From positions 5,891,901-5,955,900 of the forward strand of contig OX359196.1 of assembly GCA_947172415.1 (NCBI GenBank): a stretch of DNA of 64,000 nucleotides. The letters are read 5' to 3'. Positions 22,641 to 34,400 of this stretch are shown here, piece after piece; position 1 is the stretch's first letter; the number at the start of each line of letters is the position of its first letter. The notes under the pieces were generated by a model. The model was given only the letters and a program-made list of their open reading frames with translations. It searched no databases and was not told where the DNA came from. The translations under genes and the position numbers were made by a program. The stretch comes from Chondrosia reniformis (Eukaryota; Porifera; Demospongiae; Chondrillida; Chondrillidae).

Positions 22641-23520
22641 TTTTCGCATCATCTTAAAGATGACCCCAGGGCACACCACGAGGAGGTAGAAGTACTTCAT
22701 GCCCCAAAGGCCTCCGGTTTCTCAACTCTGTTTGACACTTCCACTACTTGCGTCGTAAGAGAAGTTGCACGGGAGCGATCCGGCGTACCTGACCGACCTC
22801 TGACCAGTTACTAGTCTTGCTCTGCCACGCTACGAACAGAACAAGCCCGACCCTGGCGGACCACAAACTCCCTCCAATGAGAATCATCATGTGCACACAA
22901 CGTAGCTTGGGAACACTGCACACAGACTTTAGCTCATTGGGATCGGCCAGGCGCTTTAGAGTAGGGACCCATCAGTTCAATGAACTACAAGAAAAGAATT
23001 AAAAATACATGAAATATTGCATTGATGCATGGATACGAAAACTGAATACATACAAATTTAAATGCATGCTTCCAAACCAACCTGAAGCTGCAGCCTACAA
23101 CAGGGGTTCCTGACCGACTACGTAGTGGCACTGGACCCACGCTCCTCCAGGTACGGGTCGTATAGCAAGAATCCGCAAGTGCCAATTTAACACACAAGCA
23201 GGATTAATAGTGAGATACATCTCCAGGCACTAACCCATGATAGAGAGACCACCCCACTATACGAACACCGATGACCCTTTGTCGCATGGTACCATGGTCG
23301 TGCTCCTACCACGGTTGGCGCATCGATCCACACCAAAGTAGACCTCCAGAGTTGATAGCCCGGAGGCCAAAGACTGAAAAATTCCTTGTCTATTTATAAG
23401 AAATTGTCGGCGGGAAACATCGTAGACTTGGCGGAAAATCGTGGCACTAAAATTTTGCTTACTGTTTTTGAGGTCCTGTTCAAGAACAATAGACAACATG
23501 CAGAACATGACCCGGCCTAT
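22641..23520. other. Less AT-rich intergenic block of unknown nature
   Basis: Visibly richer in G+C than its surroundings. A minus-strand reading frame of 83 codons starts at 23508 (MFCMLSIVLEQDLKNSKQ), but no homologous motif is visible and frames downstream are interrupted. Motifs such as CCTGACCGAC recur at about 22790 and 23111. It could be a non-coding RNA locus, an unrecognised multi-exon gene or an old element remnant. Confidence 0.35.
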
Positions 23521-23831
23521 TCAGCAAGTTGTTATTGTTATTGAGTTTCGACTAGAAATCAATCATGGCTATCCAGCGAAGCAAATCATAAAATGTACAG
23601 TGACCCCATGAATAGAAATGCTTAATTAATAAACAAGCTATCAATATCTTAATGAACCTGATTATTTTAGCAGTGATCTTTTATTTCACAAGCTCTTGCA
23701 AGCGCATGAATTGACATGTCAATCGGCATGTTCCATGCACAACGCAGGACAACGTCACAAGGATGTGTGTTTCTTGAGCATACGTTTCTAATTACTCGTG
23801 CTATATTACTCAATCAGTTTGTGAATCCAAA

Positions 23832-25391
23832 ATGGCCGTTGCTCAAATATTGCAATTGCCTAGTTTGAATTTGGCGTTGTCCATGCCTAAACTACACTCA
23901 TTGGTAGGTCATCTTGTTTAGAGAATCAGGCAAACTATATAGCTACTTTAAATGAAGTCTATAATGTTTCCTTTTCTTTTAGCATACGTATTAAATTTGC
24001 ACTTATCGTTTATACAAACTAACATTAAATGATTAGACAAGTACTGTATATGTCTTATTGTGCAGCCTATACTTAATTTGCTGTATATTCATCTATTATA
24101 GAGTTGTCATGGATGTCAAATATCAGTTACCTAGCAACATGTCCAATTAAGAAACAAGGAGGACTTAGTACAATTATTATTAAAGTTATTGGCTTAACCC
24201 ATTCAGATGGAAAAGATAGTGAAAGAAAGTGTTGGATCAAGTACAGTGAGTATAACAACTGTAAAGAGGTCCTGGATTACATCTGTTCAATGGGGCCACC
24301 AGATTTAGCATGTCTACCAGTCCCTAGTAACTAGTAACTCCCAGCTACTGTAGTTCAGTTAGGGGAGGTGTGTACATGTAGGCATTGTTCATGTTTTGCT
24401 TGCTATAAGTAAATGGCTGTTGTTACACGCTTAATTGCTGGTTTGAGGAAATTTGGCATTGTACTGTACATTGGTAGGTTGTCTTGTCTAAGGAATCAGA
24501 CAAACTGCTAAATGAAGTGTAAATTAACATAACATAGATTCATTTGATCATACATGGTTAGTAAGTTTAAATCTAAAGTTTGTTTTCCTTTAAGTTACAA
24601 TGTTAATATATATATATATATGCAAATATACATGAAGTTCCGATTGGAAATTAGATTTTGAACAGTCTCAAAAGTAAGCATTCTTAAATGAGTTACAGCT
24701 GCTAATCTTACAACCTAAACTTTATTTGTTGTATATTGGTTTATTTACAGAAGAATTGTCATGGAAATCAAATGTTGATTACCTAGCAACATGTCCAATT
24801 TATGGAACAAGAAGGAACGAGTGGTAAGGGATCATTAGTTATCGGCTTAAACCATTTAGGTGGGAAAAGATAGCAAGGAAAATATTAGATCAAATGAAAC
24901 TGGAATCAGTTGTATGTATAACAACAGGCTTATCAGGCTCTCTATATCTTATAGATCAGTTTGCCTCACTATTTGGCTATTAAACTGTACAATCCCTTTA
25001 ATCAAGTTTATTGGCTTTGACAATGGTTAGTAATTAAATTGTAAAACTGTTTTAAAAGTTTCTGTATTCACTTGGATAATCTATTTGTTTTGCTCTCTTG
25101 AATATTCATGCTAACTAGATAGAAATACTTCAAATGCCTAGGTTAAATTTGCCCAATGGGTATGGCTCCCTTCCAGCTCCTAGTAGCTATGGCTGCACTC
25201 TTTTGGGGGAGTGGTTACAGTGCTGGCCCATTTGTGGTGTAAATGAAGCAATTTTAACTTTTCTAAGTGTGCTAAAATTGTACATCTTGTTTACTCTGTA
25301 TAGCATACCTTCATTTCCAATTTATATATATAGAAATGTCTCCATAACAACCAGGTGTAGTTCCCTGGCAACCATTCAATTGGAAAAGTAA
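23832..25391 (+). other. Diverged tandem duplication, possible unrecognised gene fragments
   Basis: A short ATG frame at 23833 (MAVAQILQLPSLNLALSMPK) ends at a good GTAGGT donor. A later 76-codon frame (24104-24334) and an 85-codon frame (25134-25391) have no recognised domain and do not join in phase in any way I found. Segments at 23903-23950 and 24096-24270 recur diverged at 24474-24525 and 24748-24897, for example CCTAGCAACATGTCCAATT in both. I cannot call a function. Confidence 0.3.
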
Positions 25392-26175
25392 TCAGTTGTT
25401 CATGTGGCTCTCATGTGTAGAACCAACTCCACACACAAGAAAGTCAAGCAGTATCTTCACCTAGTCAGCTGATACCAATTGAGATCAGACAGTTTCTCCA
25501 AAGTCAATTTAATGAATGTACGTATACATTGAAATAAACAAATATTAATTGTTTGTACATAAATGTGATGCAGTGTGTGCTATACTACACATGTGCATGT
25601 CTTTTTTGTGTGACTGTTATAGGTAGAGAATTACTTTGTAAATTATTGAGACTTTTTCTGTCTATCTGTTTCACTGCAACAGCACATGACAGTGATTGAT
25701 TCAATAACATGTTTGGAAAATTTGTGTCTGAGCATGCACTAATTGAATATAAAACAATGCCTTCTTGTTATAAGTCTACAATCTCTAAATTAGAAATTCT
25801 CTTAATTCAATGCTTATCTAAAACTTTTTCACATAGAACTTTCCATGGGTTCATACATTACTTTTAGATTATATATATATATATTGCATGTAACTTGCAC
25901 TAGTACCGTATATATACGTAGATACTTACATATGACTGAACAAGGACTTCTGATTGCAATGGGCCATTAAATGAACACGGATGTAAGATGATTTGGTTAA
26001 GCTAATAAACAGTGCTGTCCCTACTTACATGGAAATGAATAAATGAATAATATAACATTGGATAAATGATTACATCAACATCACAGTAATTAAAAATGCA
26101 TACATTGAATATATATAAGTCATGGATGTTAATGCTAATAAAATGGATGTTTCTAGAATGTCTCATTGAGTAGAG
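25392..26175. other. AT-rich intergenic stretch
   Basis: Between the unassigned frames and the STXBP4 3' end. I see only AT microsatellites such as the TATATA run near 25872 and no gene. Confidence 0.55.
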
Positions 26176-29100
26176 TTAAACATTAATTCGTAGACTACTG
26201 GTATTTGAGGCTGTACTGGCCCTGGATTGGCTTCTAGAACTGGTTGGGTGGACCCAGGAGGTGGTCTGGTCTTGGTGGCTATAAAGAGACAAGGTTACTT
26301 AGATAACAGCAAGGTAATGGGGTTTGAGAAACAGAAGATATTCAGGTAACTTGCAGCATGTACGTACTTTATGTAGTATTTTTGGCCGTTTTCAGTTCTA
26401 CCCACTTCCCAACCCACAGGAAGTCCTACAGTAGAGATTAAAGTATAGGTACATGCAGCAATGAAGGTTAACATTTTCAATATATTTAAGGTCTTCTTTC
26501 AAAGGTGCATGCCACAAGTATTACCTTCATCCCTGAGGATCTTCCTGGCAGACTTTACGGCTTCCTGTGCTTCTTGTGCCAGAGTCACATTTGTTCTCTT
26601 GGAGTGCTGGGAGAGGTACTGAGGTGGTCGGGGATTACCAGTTACTTGGTCGCCAGCCCTAGCTGATTCACCTTTGCCCCTTGGGTGGAAGCTGCAATTT
26701 CACGCAACATAGCACTGATGTTTGTAACAAGGTGAGTATAGTATAGTATACTTACACTATAGCTCCAACATCAGCAATTGATGAAAGAGAATCATGAGCC
26801 TTTTCTGCAAATTCCAGCAGAAGTTCAACAGCAATTTGATAGCGTTTGTTGAGTGCTTGTTCTTTTCTCAATTGACAATCCAATACAGCCATTCTATTGC
26901 GAAGTTCAGCAGGAGTCTAAACGGAAACAAATCTTGTCATACACATATTTAATATGTAATGCAAAAGTCATATTATGTTTTACCTGTTCCAAAACCTGCT
27001 TTCTACTTTTAGACAACTGCGTTTCCAAGTTGGTAAGCGTCTAGCAGGAGCAATACATATGTATTTGAAATAACTTAGTGAATTTGGTATATCTGCATAA
27101 TTCTACAGTAAATACATACTTCATTGAGTTTAGCTTCCTTAATTTTGGCAGCTTTGCAAGCAGCCTCACATAAAGAGAGTTTCTTTCGCAATGCTTCAGC
27201 ATCATTACTTCGGGCAGAAGCTGTTCTTAAGGTATTTTCTAATTTTACTTGCAACTCCCTATTGGCATGATCCTTCTCTACAAGCAATGCCTGGAAAAGT
27301 CAAAAGATCAGAATATGCATATACCTGTGTATGTATTAGTTGTACATTTATGTAAGAATATGAAAGAAGGATTGGTTAACAAGTTAGTAGTCAGGAACTA
27401 CGTAGTTCTGGCTTTAATGAGATTATCAATTTGGAATAGCAGCAAGGTTAGAATGTGTGATTGGATGGAAGCTTCACTATGTAAGTTGTAGCTCTGTGAT
27501 ACTCATAGAGATGATGTATGATGCTGTAATTCCTTTTCTTAATAATATTAAAGACTTGAATTTGTTGTGGCCCCACTGATTTTTACATACCTTAAGTCTT
27601 GCAATTTCTTCTTTTTGACCTCCAAGATGTTTCTTAAGAGAAGCATTTTCTAGGTCACTGGCAGAGGGCAGTTTCCTTCCCATCTGCTGTCTTGTCTGCC
27701 CTGCCTGATACAACTGTTGCCTCATTCTTTCTAGTTCATCTCTGTCTTGTCCAACACTTGGTGACTCCACCATTGAAGCAGGCTGTGAGCCACTGTGAGA
27801 TGAATCACTGTTTGAAATCATGGAGTACCCCTAAAGAAGAAGGAATGAATTCAGTAATGCATTCTATGTACGTAAATGTTAGCAGTACAGTCTAATAGAA
27901 AATTGACTTTGTTCTTACTCTTTGTGAAAATATAGGAGGCTCTATGTTGTCTTTTGGTGACAGTGCAAGGTTGAATAAAGAACCCGGTTCAAACATATTC
28001 TCATCTAATTCAAATGCAAACATGTCCTTTGCTATTTCTATAAATTCTGAAAAAAGGACTTTTCCATTGTCATCCACATCAAGCCTCTTCCGTAGTTCGG
28101 CTTGCTGCTCCTGGGTTAATGTGTGTCCTGTGTACTTTAAGCCCTAAACATGGGACTAAACATAAACAATTGCATGTTGCATGTAAGTGAGGATGTTCTC
28201 ACAATTTCTAGCTTTGACAACTTGACTTTGGTGTTTGGATCCATTGATAGCCTTGCATGCATGCTAGTCTCACGATCCTTATGTCCTGAATGAGTAAGAA
28301 ATAGAAAGATAATACAGGGATGGGCGTTATTTAGAATTAATCTTACGTCTAGGTGGTGTATCTCTCATTGGAGTGTTTGGATCGATTGAAACTCTCTCCT
28401 TTTTTGAACCAGTAGATTCCCTTGCTCCAGACTGGGCCTCCATAATTGGCAAGGTAGCAGAATCAAATATGTCCTGCACAAAATTAGAAGAAAGTAGTTA
28501 GCCTGTACTGCAAAACTATTTAACAATGCCACTAACTGTGACTGCCTGTTGCTGTTCTTTAGTGGTAAGAGTTGCCCCTTCAATCCTAGGATGGTCTGTG
28601 GCTTCCTTTGAATCATCTATCTCTTTCTTGAAGCTTGATTGGCTTGAGGTTTTCAAAATATCAGTAACTGGTGTTGGAGACAGGTTTGGTTTCTGCTTCT
28701 CCCCTAGAGAACTGTTGGGCCAGTTACTAGATGAGCTATAATTCCCCTTTGAAATCCTCTCATCTGGGAGGTTCTTGTTGTTAACAGTTTTTGGAGGTGA
28801 AAGAGGTGGAGGTGTGGACACTAATGGGCCAACAGGTTCTGCTACAATTTCTTCTTCATCAGCAATTCTGCTTATTGTAACTTCAAAAATTTTATGATTA
28901 TGCCTAAATTTAGGAATGAAGAGTTTCTTTGTGAATCAGTAATAATATGCAAAGAGAGGGATGGCATTAAAGAAACACTCACTGTGATTTGAGAAGTGTC
29001 AGCTGCTTCTGGGCCTGTGTCAGTGGTATATCTTCATAGGATTCTTCATTAATGGACAACAGACAGTCTCCTGTCTTCAGTCTTCCATCCTGTAGGGATA

Positions 29101-31166
29101 TGGTAACTATTATACTTGTTTAATTGAACAATGTACTAACAAACCTTAGCAGAATCTAGTCCTCTGATAATTTTGTCAACATAGATCCCACTCCTTCCTG
29201 ACTCCTCCACTTCCTCCTTTATGGTTATGCCTATGCCAACTGTCTTTTTAATGGAGAAAGTGAGCTTCTTTCTCAGTGATCCACTTTTTTCATCTAAAAA
29301 CACATTTTTATGCATCCACCAACAGTAACTCCCATAAAGGAGACAATAACAAGGTATGCTATACTTGCAGTACAACAGTAGCATGCATATTGGCCTACAA
29401 TATACCATTCCCTCACCTGCTGCTGGAGGTAGACTGGCTGGAAGAGGAGGAGCTACTTCTTCAGGTGGAGCACTTGAAGGCAGAGGAGGTGGGCCTGTAT
29501 CATCTTCATCTGAATTAGGTGGCAGAGTCACTGGAGGAGGGGGAGGCACAGGATCTGTGGCAGTGCTGGAGGCTGGAAAAGGCTTCTTTCCCTGTGAAGC
29601 GTCATAATTCCTTTGTGTGGTAACAAAAGCAAGGGGACTTATTTCTTGTGTTCGAAGACTTTCTAAATTTCCTTCTGATGAATGAATGGGAGACCTTTGG
29701 TTTGAGAGAACTTTATTCAGCTCATCTTCAAGAACAGCAGGAGTACTGCTACTTCTGAAATCCTCTTCTTCCTGGCTGACATCACTCACACTGGTGAGGC
29801 TCTCAGTTGACTCAGAGTTAGTTTGTTGGGTATACCTCTCTGTAGATATCTGGCTGTGTCTAATCTCATCTGGGCCAGAAAGAATGGGAAGACTGGTGAC
29901 ATGCAGAGGTCTCAGAACAATCTGAGAAGGTGTGTAAAGAACCTGTCCTCATAATTAATACTCATGCAAGGGAAAAGCTAATTTGCTACAGCAACAGTAA
30001 AGGCTCTAATAATATATAACTGGTATGGCACAACGTGTTGTGTGTAGTCTAACCTAAAGTGTTTAAAATGTAGTTATTGGTTGTTTACATAAACCACAAG
30101 TAAACTCACTTCTAACTTCTGGAGGTGTCATGCCAAGATTATGGGGGAACTGCAATATCTGGGACAAACGCTTGAAATTAGACCTAAAGTGTTGAGAAGC
30201 CAAGTTTAGAATCAGTGCACTGCTAACATTTACGTTGCACAAACCTTGAGGTTGCATCTCTAGCTATGTCCAGCTCCACTTCATCAGTCTTTGCACATTC
30301 TTTAAGTATCTGAACAGCTCTAATTGAGAATATATTTGATGATAAGTTTCATTACAGCCACTTAAGATAGTAAGGCTTTCTAAATTATATTTTAAGGGTG
30401 ATAGCATATACTAACAGAATCACGTATTTATTATATTACGTACATGTACTAATAATTAACACCAAAAATAATTGTCAAATAAAGAACTGGACAGATATCT
30501 GCTTGAAAATATCATACTATAGTTCTTACTTTTCATTTGAAACTCCAATAAGACTAATTCCATTTGCTGACAGTAGCTGATCTCCAATCTTAATTTGACC
30601 TGTGAGAGAGGAAAATGGGAGTGATTAGCTGTTGACCTAAAAATATTCTAAATGCTTACCATCCGCCTCGACAGGACCTCCGGCACGGATATTCTTGACA
30701 AATATACCGGATACTTGAATGTCTTCTTTGTATCCCCCAACAATTACCATGCCCAACCCTCTGGTGACTGTTCCAGTGATAATGACATTCATAGACGACG
30801 TCCTTTCTACTTGGTCACTACCACTAAAGGAGAAAAGCCAATAGCTTGTGACTGAGTGTTTGGAAGAGGGTGCTACAAAAACTATATTAAGTGTTTCAAA
30901 TGTACGAAATTAGGGTGTACGGTGAATTTTCTGGCAGCTTACTTCATGCTTGATCCAGTATCTTCACCGAATCCTTTTTGAGCTGAGAAGAGACATATAG
31001 CAAGTCAATGCACTATGCGATTTAAGGAAGCCGACTTAAAGTATACGATTTGCATTTTGCATATGTGTGTGGCCTTCCGCTATCTACTCCACCCTCGCCA
31101 TCCCAGCTTCAGCAACGCTAATTATTATTCTCGCTCACCTGGATGAATAACCTCCGCAGTTGTCAT
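26176..31166 (-). CDS. STXBP4: Syntaxin-binding protein 4 homologue (PDZ, coiled coil, WW)
   Basis: Start ATG at 31166 (MTTAEVIHP), stop at 26176-26178, more than fifteen exons. In order: PDZ1 at about 30850-30280 (GLGMVIVGG, GIFVKNIRAGGPVEADG, KIGDQLLSANGISLIGVS), a serine/proline-rich linker with PPPPPVTLPP (29790-29410), a second PDZ-like module at about 29310-28990 (GIGITIKEEV, GIYVDKIIRGLDSAK), an EF-hand-like GLKYTGHTLTQEQ with DVDDNGKVLFSEF (about 28130-28000), a coiled coil (27820-26890) with RMAVLDCQLRKEQ matching human RIMVLDCQLRKSE, and a C-terminal WW domain, LPVGWEVGRTENGQKYYI spliced to NHQDQTTSWVHP, matching human LPYGWEEAYTADGIKYFI...TQTTSWIHP. In mammals Synip binds syntaxin-4 and controls GLUT4 vesicle fusion; here a trafficking scaffold role is inferred. 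It starts 272 bp downstream of the MYCBP2 stop, same strand. Confidence 0.88.
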
Positions 31167-31438
31167 GTTCGAGAAGCTTCTCTTGGAATACCTGAAGGTC
31201 TCAGATGTAGTGGTCTTTGGTACCGCCTGGAGATCGATTGCGTCTGGTCACCGCCCTCTCTTTATGAGTGGGGTGGGACAGTTGCTAAGAGAGCTATGAA
31301 TTCCATTAACCTCAACACGTTATCAAAGATCGCTGCTCAAGTGTATATAATAACTACTATAAGCACTACGGAGTGCAAAATACAACTCAACTCAAGAAAT
31401 CTAAAGAGGTTTCTATCAATAACAAAAGTATCTATTTC

Positions 31439-34400
31439 CTAGAAAGTTTGTGCATTGCGACAGACACCGCATCCTAAGGCAAACTCTTCTCCTGTGGCAG
31501 GATGGTTAACATGAAGTGGGCACTCATTTCCTTCCAAAGGCTTTGCTCTTGGTCCTACTGGACACTGAGGCAAGTCTGAAACAGGCATGTTGGTGAGACG
31601 AGAGAAGTCATCATGGCAAGGAGTGCAGAAGTGGGTGGTTCCAAAACAAAAGAAGACAGCGACTGAGCAACAATAGCGGCATTTGTATTCCAGAAAGTCA
31701 GTTCCATGCTTTGGACAGACCTATTCAAAGGAAGAAGAACTTATCACATCAAAACAAGCACCATGAGGGTGTGACCTATCTATTACCTGAGCAGCTGTCA
31801 CATCTGAGCAACCACCACAGACAAGCTCTTTTGGATCATACTCATCACTTGCTGCTTCAGCGCACACAGCTTCTCCACCATAGTAAGCCTTTTAGAGGGA
31901 GAAGAGAGAGTGGGAAGGGAGAGGAGAGAGTGGGAAGGGAGAGGAGAGAATGGGAAGGGAGAGGAGAGAGTGGGAAGGGAGAGGAGAGAGTGGGAAGGGA
32001 GAGGAGAGAGTGGGAAGGGAGAGGAGAGAGTGGGAAGGGAGAGGAGAAAGTGGGAAGGGAGAGGAGAGAGTGGGAAGGGAGAGGAGAGAGTGGGAAGGGA
32101 GAGGAGAGAGTGGGAAGGGAAAGTAGAGAATGGGAAGGGAGAGGAGCGAGTGGGAAGGGAGAGGAGAGAGTGGGAAGGGAGAGTAGAGAGTGGAATGAGA
32201 GAGGAGTGAGAGTGGAGGGAAGATAAATTGATGCTCTCCATTAGCTAATGCATGTGCAGTGCACAGAGATAACCAACCTTGTTGCATTTGAAACAAACAT
32301 AATAAGCATAACGATGCATTGCATATTCTGCAGGCTTTTGGTAGAATTTAGAAGTTTCTGAGACAATGGCGTCACATTTGGTCATATTCTCATACTCTAA
32401 GCGGAGCAGGGCTTTCTTTTTAACCTCTTCAAACAGAGCAAGAACTGGATCTAGAACATCTTTCAAGCGTGGATGAGCAATAGGCACATTCTACAAAACA
32501 TTAATAAAAAGTTTTCTTTATAAACATTTAACATACTATTGCTAAACAAATAGTAAAACGATAACAACTCAATGATTGCAGGAACTCAAAAAGCACATCC
32601 CTACCTCACACAATGAACAGAACATGAATCTAAAGGTAATCCTTGGGCCACTCCACTTGACTGAGAGTGCATTACCACAGCAGTGAAAATGGAACACGTG
32701 CCCACAGTCCAACTACAAAAAAGAGTAAAAATACTCCAACTCCAAGTCATAGAGCACTGTAGAGTTTCAAGTACTAACCTGAATAGAGGGTGCACAGGAA
32801 AGGTTCTCTGTATAACAGATCATGCACATATCATCTACATCTTGCTTCAGCTTGCCCCACTTCCCCTTATCCACAGTGCCTTCAGGAGGGCTGCAACCAT
32901 GGAGACAGGGCAAGCAGTCCTCTTCATCCTTCACCCCACAGCAGCCGTGGCCACAAGGAAGAGTTTTGTCACACACCATCTTTGAACGCTCCTAGCACAA
33001 AGGAGACAAAATAATCTTTAAATATTGCTTCAGAGATGGTTCATCTTTTTAGTCCTTTTTGAGCACCTCTAGACGCTCAACAGACTAAAAGAATCTTAAA
33101 TATAAGATTGACACAGTAAGAAGAAATCCCGATCATCAAATTGCTTCAGAGGTTAAGCAGGGCACTCACTTGGCACTCCTCACTGCTGCAGACTGTTCCC
33201 ACTGTGAGCAGGCTGGTTCCACTGGATGTGCCACAGAACCTACACTGTCCTCCAGCACCTAAGAACGGGGAACATGAGAACAGATCCCCCTTTACCAGGA
33301 GCACATGCACCATCCTACATACCTGTGCTTGTTTCTCTAAATTCAACCATTCCTTTAAGAGTTTTTGAGTCTGCCAGTGCTACTATCCAGTAGAGCTTCA
33401 CTCGACCACTGTTCTCATGAAGATCAACCTTGACAGCCTCTTCCTCTTCCTTAAATACCTAGTCCATCACACCAAGAGGGCACTTCAACTAACAATGTAG
33501 GTAGAATGTTGCACTAGAGACAACTCTAACCTTTCTTTGATGTACTTTGGCCTTCTTGGGTAAGTGAAGGATTCTGTCACATTCTCCACAGAGGTTACCA
33601 CATTGCTCACAATGGACTAAAGCTAATGTTTTTCCGTCGTCATGGTTATCACAAGTTGGCTAAATAATGGAAAACAACAGACATCTTATTTACTCATTTG
33701 GTAGAGAAATCTCTTAAAACAGACACACTTTTTCTGTTGGCTTTCCTGGTTGCCCAGAGGAACCTAGAAGTTCTCCTGAAGACAAGATTGTGGCATGCTC
33801 TTGATTGATAACACAAAGTGCACCCAAACACAACCAGAGCTACAAAGCAAAGAACACAGAATGCAAAAAATATAACAGATAGTAACCTCATAACACTAAT
33901 GATGGACTTACAGACTGAGAGAAAAGCCCAGGCTGAGGAATTCTGGCAGTTTCTTCAGTTTTGGTTAGATGAAGTACAGCTTGTCCAATAGCTGATTTTG
34001 CAATATCCTTCCATCTGCTGCCAAACTTACCCTGCGGAAGATTGAAGAACTGGTCAATGCCTAACCACATGCATATGTATACACGTAACATTACATGCAA
34101 AGGATACAAACCTCTTTCATGTCATTTATAAGTTTTATAACTTCCATGGCCACTTCTTGAGGCATACTACCAGCAGAGAGCCACCGTCTCTTGGGAAACA
34201 CTTTAGCCTCAAACTGGATATCTTTACTGACACCTTTGGCTAGAGACAAGGATTGTATGGATACAGCAGTTCCTACGCCTTTTGTCAGTCCACTCAGCAT
34301 TCCTGAGAGCATGCCCTTAGCTCTAGCTTGCAGGGAAAGGGCCTTTGAGATGCATGCAAGCAAGTTGTCAAGTATTCCAACCTGAAGCACGAGAAGAATC

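Noticed and set aside
31711..32296. Long Glu/Arg/Gly or Ser/Pro/Leu repeat ORFs
   Set aside because: They are readings of a 20-bp purine minisatellite in a MYCBP2 intron.
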